64,000 bases of DNA from Marinomonas fungiae (GCF_001418205.1 NZ_LIQF01000001.1:62001-126000); one strand, 5' to 3'. Shown: positions 29,130 through 37,673, counted from the stretch's first letter. Notes: generated by a model from the sequence alone, not told the origin. Numbers and translations are program-made.

Positions 29130-30410
29130 ATGACTAGCTCGACGACAGCTCACACACAGCTACTGCATTCTTTATTCGAAGCCGCCATTGATGCAACGCA
29201 GCCCCATCGCTGTGTTCCCATACATATGCCTTGCCCGGTTGCAGGACGCACCATTGTCGTTGGGGCGGGCAAGGCTTCCGCCGCCATGGCACAGGCTTTT
29301 GAACAAAACTATAAAGGCGAGATATCAGGCCTCGTGGTGACTCGCTATGGTTACGCTGTGCCCTGCGAGAAGATTGACATTGTCGAAGCGGCTCATCCTG
29401 TACCGGATGAAAATGGCTTAAAAGCCGCACAACAAATTTTACAGCGAGTATCAGATCTCACTGAGCAAGATCAGGTAGTGGTTCTCCTCTCTGGTGGTGG
29501 CTCTGCTTTAATGCCCTTGCCCCATGACGAAATCAGTTTGCAGGAGAACCAAGTCATTCATAGCGCCTTGCTTAAAAGTGGTGCAAGCATCATCGAAGTC
29601 AATACCGTGCGCCGTCATTTATCACAACTCAAAGGTGGGGGCTTAGCCGCGGCGTGCTATCCCGCTAAAGTGACCACCCTTTTAATTTCCGATGTTCCAG
29701 GAAATGATCTTGCAACGATTGCCTCTGGCCCTACCGTAGGCGATCCAACCACTTGTGAAGATGCGTTACGAATCATCGATAAATACGCCATCGAAATTTC
29801 CAATGTGATACGTGAAAAGCTCGAACAGGGGCTTTACGAAAGTATCAAGCCAAGAGACTACCGCCTTGAACGATGTGTGACTAAATTAATTGCTACTCCC
29901 CAAATGGCACTGGAAGCTGCGGCAAAACGCGCCCAAGAGTTGGGAATCAAATGCTTAATTCTAGGCGATAGTATTGCAGGCGAAGCAAAAGAAGTTGCCA
30001 AAGTGATGGCGGGAATTACACGCCAGGTGCGCCATTTCGAACAGCCTATTAAGCCGCCTTGCATACTGTTGTCTGGAGGCGAAACCACTGTCACCTTGAA
30101 AGGCAATGGCGTCGGTGGTCGCAATGTGGAGTTTCTCTTATCACTGGCTATAGAGCTAGAGGGGCAACCAGGCATTTCAGCCATCGCCTGTGATACCGAT
30201 GGTGTCGATGGAAGTGCCGACATAGCTGGCGCCATGATCACCGAATACTCATTATCAGATGCACTCGCTAAAGGCATGCAAGCCAAAGAGTATCTCGCGA
30301 ATAATGACGCCCATACGTTTTTTAAGAAAATTGGCCAATCCGTCGTCACTGGTCCGACATTAACCAACGTAAATGACTTCCGCGCGATTTTTATTGATTC
30401 ACCTACCTGA
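29130..30410 (+). CDS. Glycerate 2-kinase (MOFRL/GckA-TtuD family)
   Basis: A 426-residue protein from the ATG at 29130, preceded by AGAGAGGG; an in-frame upstream ATG at 29079 lies within the VanZ-like gene and adds non-conserved residues. Signatures are VVGAGKASAAMAQA, LLSGGGSALM, SDVPGNDL, SGPT and the C-terminal MOFRL-like region GGETTVTLKGNGVGGRN. The family was first called hydroxypyruvate reductase (TtuD) but most members phosphorylate glycerate to 2-phosphoglycerate. Its position before guanine deaminase suggests use in glyoxylate/glycerate flow from purine breakdown (inference). Confidence 0.85.
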   Translation: MTSSTTAHTQLLHSLFEAAIDATQPHRCVPIHMPCPVAGRTIVVGAGKASAAMAQAFEQNYKGEISGLVVTRYGYAVPCEKIDIVEAAHPVPDENGLKAAQQILQRVSDLTEQDQVVVLLSGGGSALMPLPHDEISLQENQVIHSALLKSGASIIEVNTVRRHLSQLKGGGLAAACYPAKVTTLLISDVPGNDLATIASGPTVGDPTTCEDALRIIDKYAIEISNVIREKLEQGLYESIKPRDYRLERCVTKLIATPQMALEAAAKRAQELGIKCLILGDSIAGEAKEVAKVMAGITRQVRHFEQPIKPPCILLSGGETTVTLKGNGVGGRNVEFLLSLAIELEGQPGISAIACDTDGVDGSADIAGAMITEYSLSDALAKGMQAKEYLANNDAHTFFKKIGQSVVTGPTLTNVNDFRAIFIDSPT

Positions 30411-30522
30411 TATTTCTGTCTACCATGGCAAAGTAACTTTGACCGATTGACTAAGCTTAAACATTCGGTCAAAGTCCTTGTCAAACAAAGTAACCATTCC
30501 ATAGAACAAGTATAGAGAGCAC

Positions 30523-31827
30523 ATGTCTACAACCAAAGCTTGGCGTTCCGCCATCCTACATTGCATTGCAAATCCAAATGAAGTCGGTAACGACAAGGCA
30601 TTTGAGTATTTTCAAGATGGCTTACTCGTCGTCAAAGATGGTTTGATTTCTGCACTAGGCGACGCGGCCTCCCTGCTCGCTTCATTGGATGCTGAAATTG
30701 AAGTTGAACACCATCCCGACGCACTGATCATACCGGGCTTTATCGACACTCATATTCATTACCCCCAAAGCGATATGATTGCTTCCTATGGGGTACAGCT
30801 GTTGGACTGGCTTAATACTTACACCTTCCCCGAAGAAAGTAAGTTCGCCGACAAAGACTACGCCAGTGACGTCGCAGAGCGTTTTTTAACGGAACTGCTA
30901 CGCAATGGCACCACCACAGCACTGGTTTTTGGCACGGTGCACAAGCAATCTGTTGAGGCCTTTTTCGAAGCTGCTGAGCAACGGGATCTGCGCATGATAT
31001 GCGGCAAAGTCATGATGGATCGACATGCGCCAGAGTATCTAACGGATACCCCTGAAAGCAGTTACCAAGACTCTAAAGCGCTGATTGAAACATGGCATGA
31101 AAAAGGCCGTTTGCATTACGCAGTCACACCACGTTTTGCGCCGACCTCCACCCCTGAGCAACTCAACCAAGCGGGAAAACTGCTGAGCGAATTTGACAAT
31201 CTATATCTACACACTCACCTTTCAGAAAACGTTAACGAGTGCGAGTGGGTGCAGCAACTGTTTCCAGAAGCCAAAAATTACCTCGATGTGTACGACCAGC
31301 ACCAACTACTGAGTGAACGTTCTGTATTTGCCCACGGTATTCATTTGTGTGACCAAGAATACCAACGCCTTAGCGATACTGGCTCAGCCATTGCTTTTTG
31401 CCCAACGTCTAACCTATTCCTTGGCAGTGGTTTGTTTAATTTACAGAAAGCCGAATTTCATAAGGTCAATGTGGGCATGGGAACCGATGTCGGCGGCGGC
31501 ACCAGCTTTTCCATGTTCAGCACCTTAAATGAGGCTTACAAAGTCATCCAGATGCAAGGTCAAAACTTGGATCCGATCAAGGCGTTTTATTTAGCCACCT
31601 TGGGCGGCGCAAAAGCACTTCGACTAGAAGACAAAATAGGCAACTTAGCGGTGGGCTCGGAAGCCGACTTTGTGATTTTAGATAAAACGGCTACTCCGCT
31701 GTTAAAAACACGATTGGAGCGCTCAAGCACCATTCAGGACACCTTATTCGCATTGATGATTTTGGCGGACGACCGTGCCATCAAGTCCACTTTTGCCATG
31801 GGGCAATGTGTTCATCAGCGCGATTAA
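30523..31827 (+). CDS. guaD: Guanine deaminase
   Basis: A 434-residue amidohydrolase that converts guanine to xanthine and ammonia. Metal ligands are in PGFIDTHIHYPQ, THLSEN, FAHGIHL and GMGTDVGGG, the last being typical of GuaD. The MASYGVQLLDWLNTYTFPEE-like segment (here IASYGVQLLDWLNTYTFPEE) is also diagnostic. It is likely cytosolic. It precedes the nitrate-type NIT-ANTAR regulator, consistent with a nitrogen-scavenging neighbourhood. A 12-bp-stem hairpin follows the gene. Confidence 0.94.
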   Translation: MSTTKAWRSAILHCIANPNEVGNDKAFEYFQDGLLVVKDGLISALGDAASLLASLDAEIEVEHHPDALIIPGFIDTHIHYPQSDMIASYGVQLLDWLNTYTFPEESKFADKDYASDVAERFLTELLRNGTTTALVFGTVHKQSVEAFFEAAEQRDLRMICGKVMMDRHAPEYLTDTPESSYQDSKALIETWHEKGRLHYAVTPRFAPTSTPEQLNQAGKLLSEFDNLYLHTHLSENVNECEWVQQLFPEAKNYLDVYDQHQLLSERSVFAHGIHLCDQEYQRLSDTGSAIAFCPTSNLFLGSGLFNLQKAEFHKVNVGMGTDVGGGTSFSMFSTLNEAYKVIQMQGQNLDPIKAFYLATLGGAKALRLEDKIGNLAVGSEADFVILDKTATPLLKTRLERSSTIQDTLFALMILADDRAIKSTFAMGQCVHQRD

Positions 31828-31838
31828 ATAGCGCTCAA

Positions 31839-31875
31839 CTTGGTGCTGAAGCGCATTCAGCACCAAGCCTTTCTA
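31839..31875 (+). terminator. Hairpin downstream of guaD
   Basis: A perfect 12-bp stem, CTTGGTGCTGAA/TTCAGCACCAAG, with loop GCGCA is followed by a moderately T-rich CCTTTCTATT. Confidence 0.65.
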
Positions 31876-31944
31876 TTACAACACTAATCTGGAATAAACC
31901 TTGCTTGATAAAAGCATGTTTTTATCCAGAGTTGTATCACCTTT

Positions 31945-33216
31945 ATGAAACACACCCCCAGTACGGAAGACTTTTTGTTGGCGGCAAAACAGTCTGAAAT
32001 CAATGCGTTAAAGCAACTGATGATCAACAGCAGTTTAGTCGTCAACGTATCAGAACTGATTCATGCACTACAAAAAGAACGCGGATTATCAAACTCTTAT
32101 CTCGTCTCAGAAGGCAAACGTTTAAAACAAGAACGAGAGGCGGAGCTCCCTGCTACCGACCAAGCCATAAGCGACTTTGGCCTTGCGTTACAGGAACTGG
32201 ATCTTAAACGCTGTGGCAGCGCCACTATTCGACTGTACAACAGCCTCGCCTACGTCATGCATTCTTTAGATGATCTGCCCGCAATGCGGCGACAGATCAG
32301 TCGCCAAGAAATCTCCGCAACCACTAACACCAAATTTTTTAATCACTTAATTGCAGGGCTGCTGGCGGTAATTTTTGAGGCCGCGGATGTGTCCAATGAC
32401 CCAGACATCACGAAAGTGTTAGTGGCACTGTTCAATTTTATGCAAGGTAAGGAATACGCAGGACAAGAGCGCGCTTGGGGCGTGATCGGATTTACTAAAG
32501 GCAACTTTTCCAACAGTGCTAAGGAGCAAATTCGTGCCTTAAATGAGGCCCAGTTTGGCTGCTTTGATATCTTCAACGATTTCGCCTCCATTCTACCGTC
32601 AGCTCAATGGCGCCAATTAGAAAGCGCTGATGCGGCGGTTGAAATGGAACGCATGCGCCAAATGATTGTGCGCTTTCGCCCAGATGACTCATTACCAAGT
32701 GCCATTGGAGAGGTCTGGTATCAGGCCGCCACCGCGCGCATTGACGGCATGCAAGAGATCGCTTACTTGATCACTCAGGAACTATCGAAGCTGTGCCAAG
32801 ATAAAGTCCAGCAAGCCAGTGAAGAGCTGCGCCTACACCAAGAACATCTGGTCACCTTAGGCGAATACGAGGCTCCGCCCATGTCAGCCCTCACGGCGAT
32901 GGATGCCAAAAGCTCACAGACCACGGTTGCCATTGGCCCGGGCGTCAATATCAATCTTGCTCACTCCCTCTATGAACTCGTGCAACGCCAAGCCGAGCAT
33001 CTGCGCAAAGTCAGTGACGAGTTAAACAACGCTAAACAAACCTTGAATGAACGCAAACTGATTGAAAAAGCCAAAGGCATTTTGATGACGACCCAAAAAG
33101 TCAGCGAGGAAGCCGCTTATAAGCAGCTACGTCAAGCGGCTATGGACGGAAACAAGCGCATCATCGATATTGCGGAGAACATCATTAGTGTTTCCAGCAT
33201 GCTGAAGGCTCATTAA
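31945..33216 (+). CDS. NIT-ANTAR transcription antitermination regulator (NasR-like)
   Basis: A 423-residue protein. The N-terminal about 300 residues are a helical nitrate/nitrite-sensing (NIT) domain, recognisable by SELIHALQKERGLSNSYLVS and a late QAATARIDGMQEI segment. The C-terminal about 60 residues are an ANTAR RNA-binding domain: ERKLIEKAKGILM, EEAAYKQLRQAAMD and IIDIAENII. This is the layout of Klebsiella NasR, which binds nitrate or nitrite and prevents termination in the leader of the nas operon. The leader of the next gene holds a matching RNA target (33358-33403), so I infer it controls that transporter. Confidence 0.92.
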   Translation: MKHTPSTEDFLLAAKQSEINALKQLMINSSLVVNVSELIHALQKERGLSNSYLVSEGKRLKQEREAELPATDQAISDFGLALQELDLKRCGSATIRLYNSLAYVMHSLDDLPAMRRQISRQEISATTNTKFFNHLIAGLLAVIFEAADVSNDPDITKVLVALFNFMQGKEYAGQERAWGVIGFTKGNFSNSAKEQIRALNEAQFGCFDIFNDFASILPSAQWRQLESADAAVEMERMRQMIVRFRPDDSLPSAIGEVWYQAATARIDGMQEIAYLITQELSKLCQDKVQQASEELRLHQEHLVTLGEYEAPPMSALTAMDAKSSQTTVAIGPGVNINLAHSLYELVQRQAEHLRKVSDELNNAKQTLNERKLIEKAKGILMTTQKVSEEAAYKQLRQAAMDGNKRIIDIAENIISVSSMLKAH

Positions 33217-33228
33217 AATGACAAAAAA

Positions 33229-33253
33229 GGTGCAAAATAACCCACCTTGCACT
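33229..33253. promoter_or_regulatory. Candidate NtrC enhancer half-sites
   Basis: GGTGCAA (33229-33235) and TTGCACT (33247-33253) form an inverted pair resembling NtrC half-sites (TGCACC/GGTGCA). They lie about 100-125 bases upstream of the inferred sigma-54 start, the usual enhancer distance. Confidence 0.5.
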
Positions 33254-33326
33254 ATTTTTGCTCAAGTTAATGCTGATCAAACAAGATCAACCTTAAGAAA
33301 TCCGGTGTTTTCCTAGCATTATAAAG

Positions 33327-33343
33327 TTGGCATCTTGATTGCT
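33327..33343 (+). promoter_or_regulatory. Sigma-54 (RpoN) promoter of the FNT transporter gene
   Basis: TTGGCATCTTGATTGCT matches the sigma-54 consensus TTGGCACGNNNNTTGCW, with the invariant GG (33329) and GC (33341) twelve bases apart. Transcription would start near 33354, four bases before the first ANTAR hairpin. This links expression to nitrogen status through an RpoN activator. Confidence 0.8.
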
Positions 33344-33357
33344 TTGTATTTAAGTAA

Positions 33358-33403
33358 GTGAAGCTAATGTCGGCTTTGCCGACGATTTGGACAATGGCGT
33401 CCA
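33358..33403 (+). ncRNA. ANTAR-target two-hairpin antitermination leader
   Basis: Hairpin P1 (33358-33379) pairs GTGAAGCT with GGCTTTGC, with wobble pairs, and has the hexaloop AATGTC. Hairpin P2 (33388-33403) pairs TGGAC with GTCCA and has the hexaloop AATGGC. Both hexaloops have A at position 1 and G at position 4, the defining bases of ANTAR targets, and they are joined by an 8-base linker. The P2 right arm GTCCA is also part of the 5' arm of the terminator at 33397, so protein-stabilised P2 would block termination. The regulator encoded just upstream has the cognate ANTAR domain. Confidence 0.85.
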
Positions 33404-33444
33404 CAGATCTCGACTCAGTCGTTCTTCTGTGGGCGCTTTTTTTT
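33397..33444 (+). terminator. Leader terminator (attenuator) before the FNT transporter gene
   Basis: GCGTCCACAGA (33397-33407) pairs with TCTGTGGGCGC (33426-33436), one wobble pair, enclosing a small CGAC/GTCG stem, and is followed by eight T. It lies 77 bases before the start codon with no gene between, so it acts as an attenuator. Confidence 0.88.
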
Positions 33445-33521
33445 GCTTGAGACCTGCTTTGCTTGAATAAGAATAACCGTGGTTAAGCAGTCTCCCCTTA
33501 CCCCATTTGAGGAGAAACAGA

Positions 33522-34373
33522 ATGTCGTATTTAATGCCTTCTGAATTTGTTAGCAAAATGGTTGATGCAGGTGAAGAAAAAATCTACATGTCGACCAAAG
33601 ACACCTTGATACGCGCGTTTATGGCCGGTGCCATTTTGGCCCTAGCGGCGGTCTTTGCCATCACCGTCGCCATCAAAAGTGGTTCGCCTATTTTAGGTGC
33701 GTGTCTGTTCCCAGTTGGCTTTATCATGCTCTACTTGATGAAGTTCGACCTGCTGACCGGAGTGTTCACTTTGGTGCCACTGGCCTTGATCGATAAACGT
33801 CCTGGCTGCGATATGAAACAGCTACTGCGCAACTGGGGCTTGGTGTTCATTGGTAACTTTGCAGGGGCTCTGACGGTCGCTTTTCTGATCTCCTTCATTC
33901 TCACCTATGGTTACCACACCGATGGCGGTGTGATCGCTGAAAAAGTCAGCAGCATTGGCGAATCCCGTACGCTTGGCTACGCCGAATACGGTGTTGCTGG
34001 CTGGTTCACCATCTTCATCCGCGGCATGCTATGCAACTGGATGGTATCGATGGGTGTGGTTGGCGCTATGATTTCAACATCTGCCACCGGCAAAATGGCG
34101 GCCATGTGGATGCCGATTATGCTGTTCTTCTTTATGGGGTTTGAGCACTCCATCGTGAACATGTTCCTGTTCCCATTTTCAATGATCATGGGCGGTGACT
34201 TTACCTTCACGCAATACATTATTTGGAATGAAATCCCTACCGCTCTGGGCAACCTCGCGGGTGGTCTCTGTTTTGTGGCACTGCCGCTTTACTACACACA
34301 CGTAAAGCAAAGTGCAAAACGCAAGGTCGCTCAACCGGCGGACATGAGTACCGAAGTCAAAGCATCCTTCTAA
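33522..34373 (+). CDS. Formate/nitrite transporter family protein (FocA/NirC type)
   Basis: A 283-residue inner-membrane channel protein from the ATG at 33522, preceded by GAGGAG; an upstream in-frame ATG at 33507 covers the Shine-Dalgarno region and is rejected. Six transmembrane segments are evident. The FNT signatures GFEHSIVNMF (with the central pore histidine), TGVFTLVPLALID and LGNLAGG are present. The family passes formate, nitrite or related small anions. The nitrate/nitrite-type antitermination leader and the sigma-54 promoter argue for nitrite (NirC-like) rather than formate as substrate; this is inference. Confidence 0.9.
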   Translation: MSYLMPSEFVSKMVDAGEEKIYMSTKDTLIRAFMAGAILALAAVFAITVAIKSGSPILGACLFPVGFIMLYLMKFDLLTGVFTLVPLALIDKRPGCDMKQLLRNWGLVFIGNFAGALTVAFLISFILTYGYHTDGGVIAEKVSSIGESRTLGYAEYGVAGWFTIFIRGMLCNWMVSMGVVGAMISTSATGKMAAMWMPIMLFFFMGFEHSIVNMFLFPFSMIMGGDFTFTQYIIWNEIPTALGNLAGGLCFVALPLYYTHVKQSAKRKVAQPADMSTEVKASF

Positions 34374-34412
34374 TCTGTAAACATTGCGCTCTTACTGGTT
34401 TACCTGTGTTCG

Positions 34413-34440
34413 GTGCTCAGTTCTCTGGGCATCTTTTTTT
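34413..34440 (+). terminator. Terminator between the FNT transporter and the kinase/phosphatase gene
   Basis: GTGCTCAG-TTCT-CTGGGCAT (8 bp with wobble pairs), then CTTTTTTT. It probably lowers, rather than abolishes, read-through into the next gene 18 bases downstream. I see no ANTAR hairpin pair here. Confidence 0.65.
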
Positions 34441-34458
34441 ATCTGAGGTTTTAGCACC

Positions 34459-36198
34459 ATGAGTTCTAATCTAAGTGTTCGCATCGGTCAATGCTCGAGT
34501 GCTGGCCGTAAGCCAGTCAATCAGGACTGCCATGGCGCGCACATACCTACAGATAACTCGTTACAGAGTAAAGGCATCGCTATCGCCATTGCTGACGGCA
34601 TTAGCTCTAGCGATGTGAGCCAATTTGCGAGTGCAGCCGCTGTACAAAGTTTTCTGTCTGATTACTACAGCACGTCAGAAGCTTGGTCTGTGAAAACCTC
34701 TGCCCAACGGGTCCTCACAGCACTCAATGCTTGGCTGTACTCGCAAACCCAACACAGTCATTTTGCTGGTGACATGAATCGAGGTTACATCTGCACCTTC
34801 AGCGCATTGGTGCTGAAATCCACCACTGGCTACGTGTTTCACAGTGGTGATAGTCGAATCTACAAGCTCTATCCAGACCGCTGGGAGCAGCTCACCAAGG
34901 ATCACCGTTTTCAAGTCAACGCTCAGAAAAGCTATCTCACTCGCGCCTTAGGTATGGAACAGCAGCTAGAGTTTGACCATCGCAGTTTTTCATTGCGCCA
35001 AGGCGATGTCTTTGTATTAGCCACGGATGGGGTTTATGAGTTCATCAACCATCAAGATGTGCATCAGGCTTTTATGGATCATAAAGAAGACCTTAACCAA
35101 GCTGCCAAACACCTCGTACAACGGGCATTAGAGCGTGGCAGCCATGACAACCTGAGCATCCAATTGGTAGAAGTTCTACAGCTTGCCACAATGGATGAGC
35201 AGGAGGTATTAGGTCAGCTCACATCACTGCCCTTCCCTCCCGAGCTGGAAGCGCGAATGATGTTTGATGGTTATGAGATTGTACGCAAGATTCATATCAG
35301 CCCACGAAGCCATATTTTTATTGCGAAAGACAAGACTTCTGGCCAAAAACTAGTATTAAAAATACCCTCCATGGCGCTAAGAAATAACTTAAGTTACTTA
35401 GAGCGTTTTCTATTAGAAGAATGGATTGCTAGACGCCTCAACAGCGCTCATGTTTTGAAACCGATCACGTCTCAAAGAAAAGCCAATTACCTCTACACCG
35501 CTATGGAATATGTGGATGGCATTACCCTAAGGCAATGGATGGGAGATCATCCGACACCCGCCTTAGAGGACGTCCGTAATATCATCGAGCAAATTGCCCG
35601 TGGCCTGCGGGCGTTTCATCGCCATGAAATGCTGCACCAAGATCTGAAACCAGAAAACATAATGATTGACCAAAATGGCACCGTTAAAATCATTGATTTT
35701 GGTTCCGTGAGTGTGGCTGGCTTATCCGAAATCGACAACGCTATCGAGCATTTTCATATTTTGGGGACTGCGCAATATACCGCCCCAGAGTATTTTCTTG
35801 GACACAGCCCGAATGCTGCGGCCGATGTCTTTTCCCTTGGGGTCATTGCCTATGAAATGCTGACAGGAAAACTACCTTATGGCGTAGAACTGATCAAAAC
35901 CCGAACGGAAAAACAACAAACAAGGCTGGGCGCCATACCGATCAACCTATTTGAAAAGCATCCCGCCGTGCCAAAATGGGTAGACGAAGCCATTCTAAAA
36001 GCCATTAATATTTCTCCATCCAAACGCTACCAAGAAGCGGATGAGTTTGCCTACGACTTACGCCATCCCAATAAGGCCTTTTTAAAAAAGACCAAGCCAC
36101 CACTGATGGCTAGAAATCCGGTTAAATTTTGGCAAGGCCTGAGTGCACTACTCACCCTGTGTTGCGTTCTGTTGTTGTACCTTCTATCGAGCCAATAA
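34459..36198 (+). CDS. Bifunctional PP2C phosphatase / Ser-Thr protein kinase
   Basis: A 579-residue fusion. Residues about 1-240 are a PP2C-type phosphatase: Asp in NQDCHG, IADGISS, HSGDSRIY and ATDGVYEF. Residues about 270-540 are a Hanks-type kinase: catalytic loop HQDLKPENIM, DFGS, and APEYFLG (activation-segment end). A single transmembrane helix near the C-terminus (about residues 555-577) leaves both domains cytoplasmic. Related fusions sit in assimilatory nitrate/nitrite clusters, for example next to nirB in Pseudomonas aeruginosa. Here it follows the FNT transporter. No nirBD or nas reductase genes are present nearby. Targets unknown. Confidence 0.9.
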   Translation: MSSNLSVRIGQCSSAGRKPVNQDCHGAHIPTDNSLQSKGIAIAIADGISSSDVSQFASAAAVQSFLSDYYSTSEAWSVKTSAQRVLTALNAWLYSQTQHSHFAGDMNRGYICTFSALVLKSTTGYVFHSGDSRIYKLYPDRWEQLTKDHRFQVNAQKSYLTRALGMEQQLEFDHRSFSLRQGDVFVLATDGVYEFINHQDVHQAFMDHKEDLNQAAKHLVQRALERGSHDNLSIQLVEVLQLATMDEQEVLGQLTSLPFPPELEARMMFDGYEIVRKIHISPRSHIFIAKDKTSGQKLVLKIPSMALRNNLSYLERFLLEEWIARRLNSAHVLKPITSQRKANYLYTAMEYVDGITLRQWMGDHPTPALEDVRNIIEQIARGLRAFHRHEMLHQDLKPENIMIDQNGTVKIIDFGSVSVAGLSEIDNAIEHFHILGTAQYTAPEYFLGHSPNAAADVFSLGVIAYEMLTGKLPYGVELIKTRTEKQQTRLGAIPINLFEKHPAVPKWVDEAILKAINISPSKRYQEADEFAYDLRHPNKAFLKKTKPPLMARNPVKFWQGLSALLTLCCVLLLYLLSSQ

Positions 36199-36216
36199 GC
36201 CGATGACGATCAATGT

Positions 36217-36735
36217 CTAGGGGTACAAGCGCACAATACCTGATTTCCCTTCCATGTCGCCCACTATCCAAATTTTCTCGAAGGGATGATTGTCCGGCAC
36301 GGTAATATGACCAATCAGTCCCTTAATATCTTCTTTGGTCCATTGTGGGTGAGCATTGCGGATAACTAACCAAACACGCTTAGAGTGATAAGTCTTACCG
36401 GCTTTATTGATCAGGATTCTATTCAACGCTTTCAGCATCCGCTCATCAACTTCCTGATCAAGGGAATGCAATTCTTGCTTCGTCTGCTCCGTCAAATAGC
36501 GCCCCAAAATCGCCATAGCTTCTGCTTCTGAGCCATATAAGTGAGCGATTTCAAGGTCTAAGCGCTCACCCTCAAACAGACAAGACACATCTGGACGCTG
36601 GGGCTGATTATGCCAAATATGGCGAATTCTCTTGCCCGTATTGGTTTCATACCATCGCATAAACAGCTTGGCAGCTTCATGCTCTAGCTGAATTTTCTCA
36701 TGTTCACTTCGCTGACCATCAGCCACACCCGACAT
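36217..36735 (-). CDS. Protein of unknown function, possible PD-(D/E)XK-like fold
   Basis: A 172-residue soluble protein without signal or membrane segments. The stretch RPDVSCLFEGERLDLEIAH gives a PD followed by a spaced D-x-E, which loosely recalls the PD-(D/E)XK nuclease core, but no clear catalytic Lys is seen. Basic WHNQPQRP and hydrophobic VWLVIRNAHP and KIWIVGD strands suggest an alpha/beta fold. I do not recognise a family. It is convergent with the kinase gene, with 18 bases between stops. Confidence 0.6.
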   Translation of the reverse strand: MSGVADGQRSEHEKIQLEHEAAKLFMRWYETNTGKRIRHIWHNQPQRPDVSCLFEGERLDLEIAHLYGSEAEAMAILGRYLTEQTKQELHSLDQEVDERMLKALNRILINKAGKTYHSKRVWLVIRNAHPQWTKEDIKGLIGHITVPDNHPFEKIWIVGDMEGKSGIVRLYP

Positions 36736-36893
36736 GACAACTCCTAATCAAGGTCATTTCGATACCATTGATACTAAATCAAAACGCCCCGCTCTTCACT
36801 TTCTTACGATATACAACAATAACTTGGCGCTGATTGGGGGAATTCTTTTATAATCCCGAGCCTTAAATCACGGTAGCAACAGGGTTCATCAGC

Positions 36894-37241
36894 ATGCGTA
36901 AAACGGATAAAAAACTAGAAAACCAAATTCGCGTAACCCTTACCGAGCTATGTGACGAGTTGTTGGATTTAGAATTGGGCTTTGCATGGCTTACCCATTT
37001 GGTTGATTACGATCGCTTTCCACACAGTCTAAAGATCGTCTGTGTATTCGACTCCACCCAAGCCCAACAGGACTTTGCACAGAGTCCCCACTGCGCACAG
37101 CTACAAAGCGCTCTTCAAGCTCGCCTAAAATCTCTGAACATCAGCCTTAAAGACATCAGCAAACACCTTTTTCTAGATAACGAGGAGGCCTGTGAACGCA
37201 CGCACCAAGGTCGGTGGGCTGATCGTCTACGCCAGCACTAG
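36894..37241 (+). CDS. Conserved small protein, often named a Fis-family-like regulator
   Basis: A 115-residue protein starting MRKTDKKLENQIRVTLTELCD. Similar proteins in pseudomonads and marine gammaproteobacteria (MRKTDKK..., GF.WLTH.VDY..FP.SL..VCVFD) are commonly labelled Fis family regulators, but I see no convincing HTH. The gene is monocistronic with a spacer of about 158 bases upstream. Function unknown. Confidence 0.65.
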   Translation: MRKTDKKLENQIRVTLTELCDELLDLELGFAWLTHLVDYDRFPHSLKIVCVFDSTQAQQDFAQSPHCAQLQSALQARLKSLNISLKDISKHLFLDNEEACERTHQGRWADRLRQH

Positions 37242-37451
37242 TGAGCATTTGAGGCGGTCTTAGCCTAAATGATGACGCTCTATTGACGGGCTGAGGCGTT
37301 TCACACAAACACCCGCTTTCGCTTAAACATTCTTTACATTAGCCAGTTCGTCTCCCAATTCATCACACTTTTTTTGCACTTAATCTCGGCGTTTCTACTC
37401 TAGTATAAAACCTGTTCACAAAATCAAACTGGCTTTATAGGAGATAATACT

Positions 37452-37625
37452 ATGTTGGGTTGGACGCTAATGTTTTTGATTGTAGCGCTTATTGCAGGTG
37501 CTTTAGGTTTTACTGGTATCGCTGGTGCAAGTGTGGGAATTGCTAAGGTTCTATTCTTTATCTTCCTGATCCTGATGATACTGTCTGCTGTGATTCATGT
37601 TTTGCGCGGAAAAAAACCGCTATAA
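37452..37625 (+). CDS. DUF1328 / YtjA-type small membrane protein (57 residues)
   Basis: A 57-residue hydrophobic protein: [19 protein letters not shown], then a [17 protein letters not shown] segment and a short basic end (LRGKKPL). This is the UPF0391/DUF1328 family of two-helix inner-membrane proteins such as E. coli YtjA. A GGAG element stands 11 bases before the ATG, and a strong terminator follows 16 bases after the stop. Small size and own terminator suggest a separately expressed, perhaps stress-induced gene. Otherwise the 37242-37451 spacer shows no gene. Confidence 0.85.
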   Translation: MLGWTLMFLIVALIAGALGFTGIAGASVGIAKVLFFIFLILMILSAVIHVLRGKKPL

Positions 37626-37640
37626 ATTAGCAGAATATCT

Positions 37641-37673
37641 AAGCCCGCTGAAAAGCTTTTCAGCGGGCTTTTT
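37641..37673 (+). terminator. Terminator of the DUF1328 gene
   Basis: A perfect 15+15 base palindrome, AAGCCCGCTGAAAAG and its complement, runs into TTT. It is the strongest hairpin in this section. Confidence 0.9.

Noticed and set aside
33369-33383. Alternative hairpin GTCGG/CCGAC as the key leader structure
   Set aside because: It has a 3- to 5-base loop without the A1/G4 hexaloop pattern; it may still compete with P1 in the unbound state.
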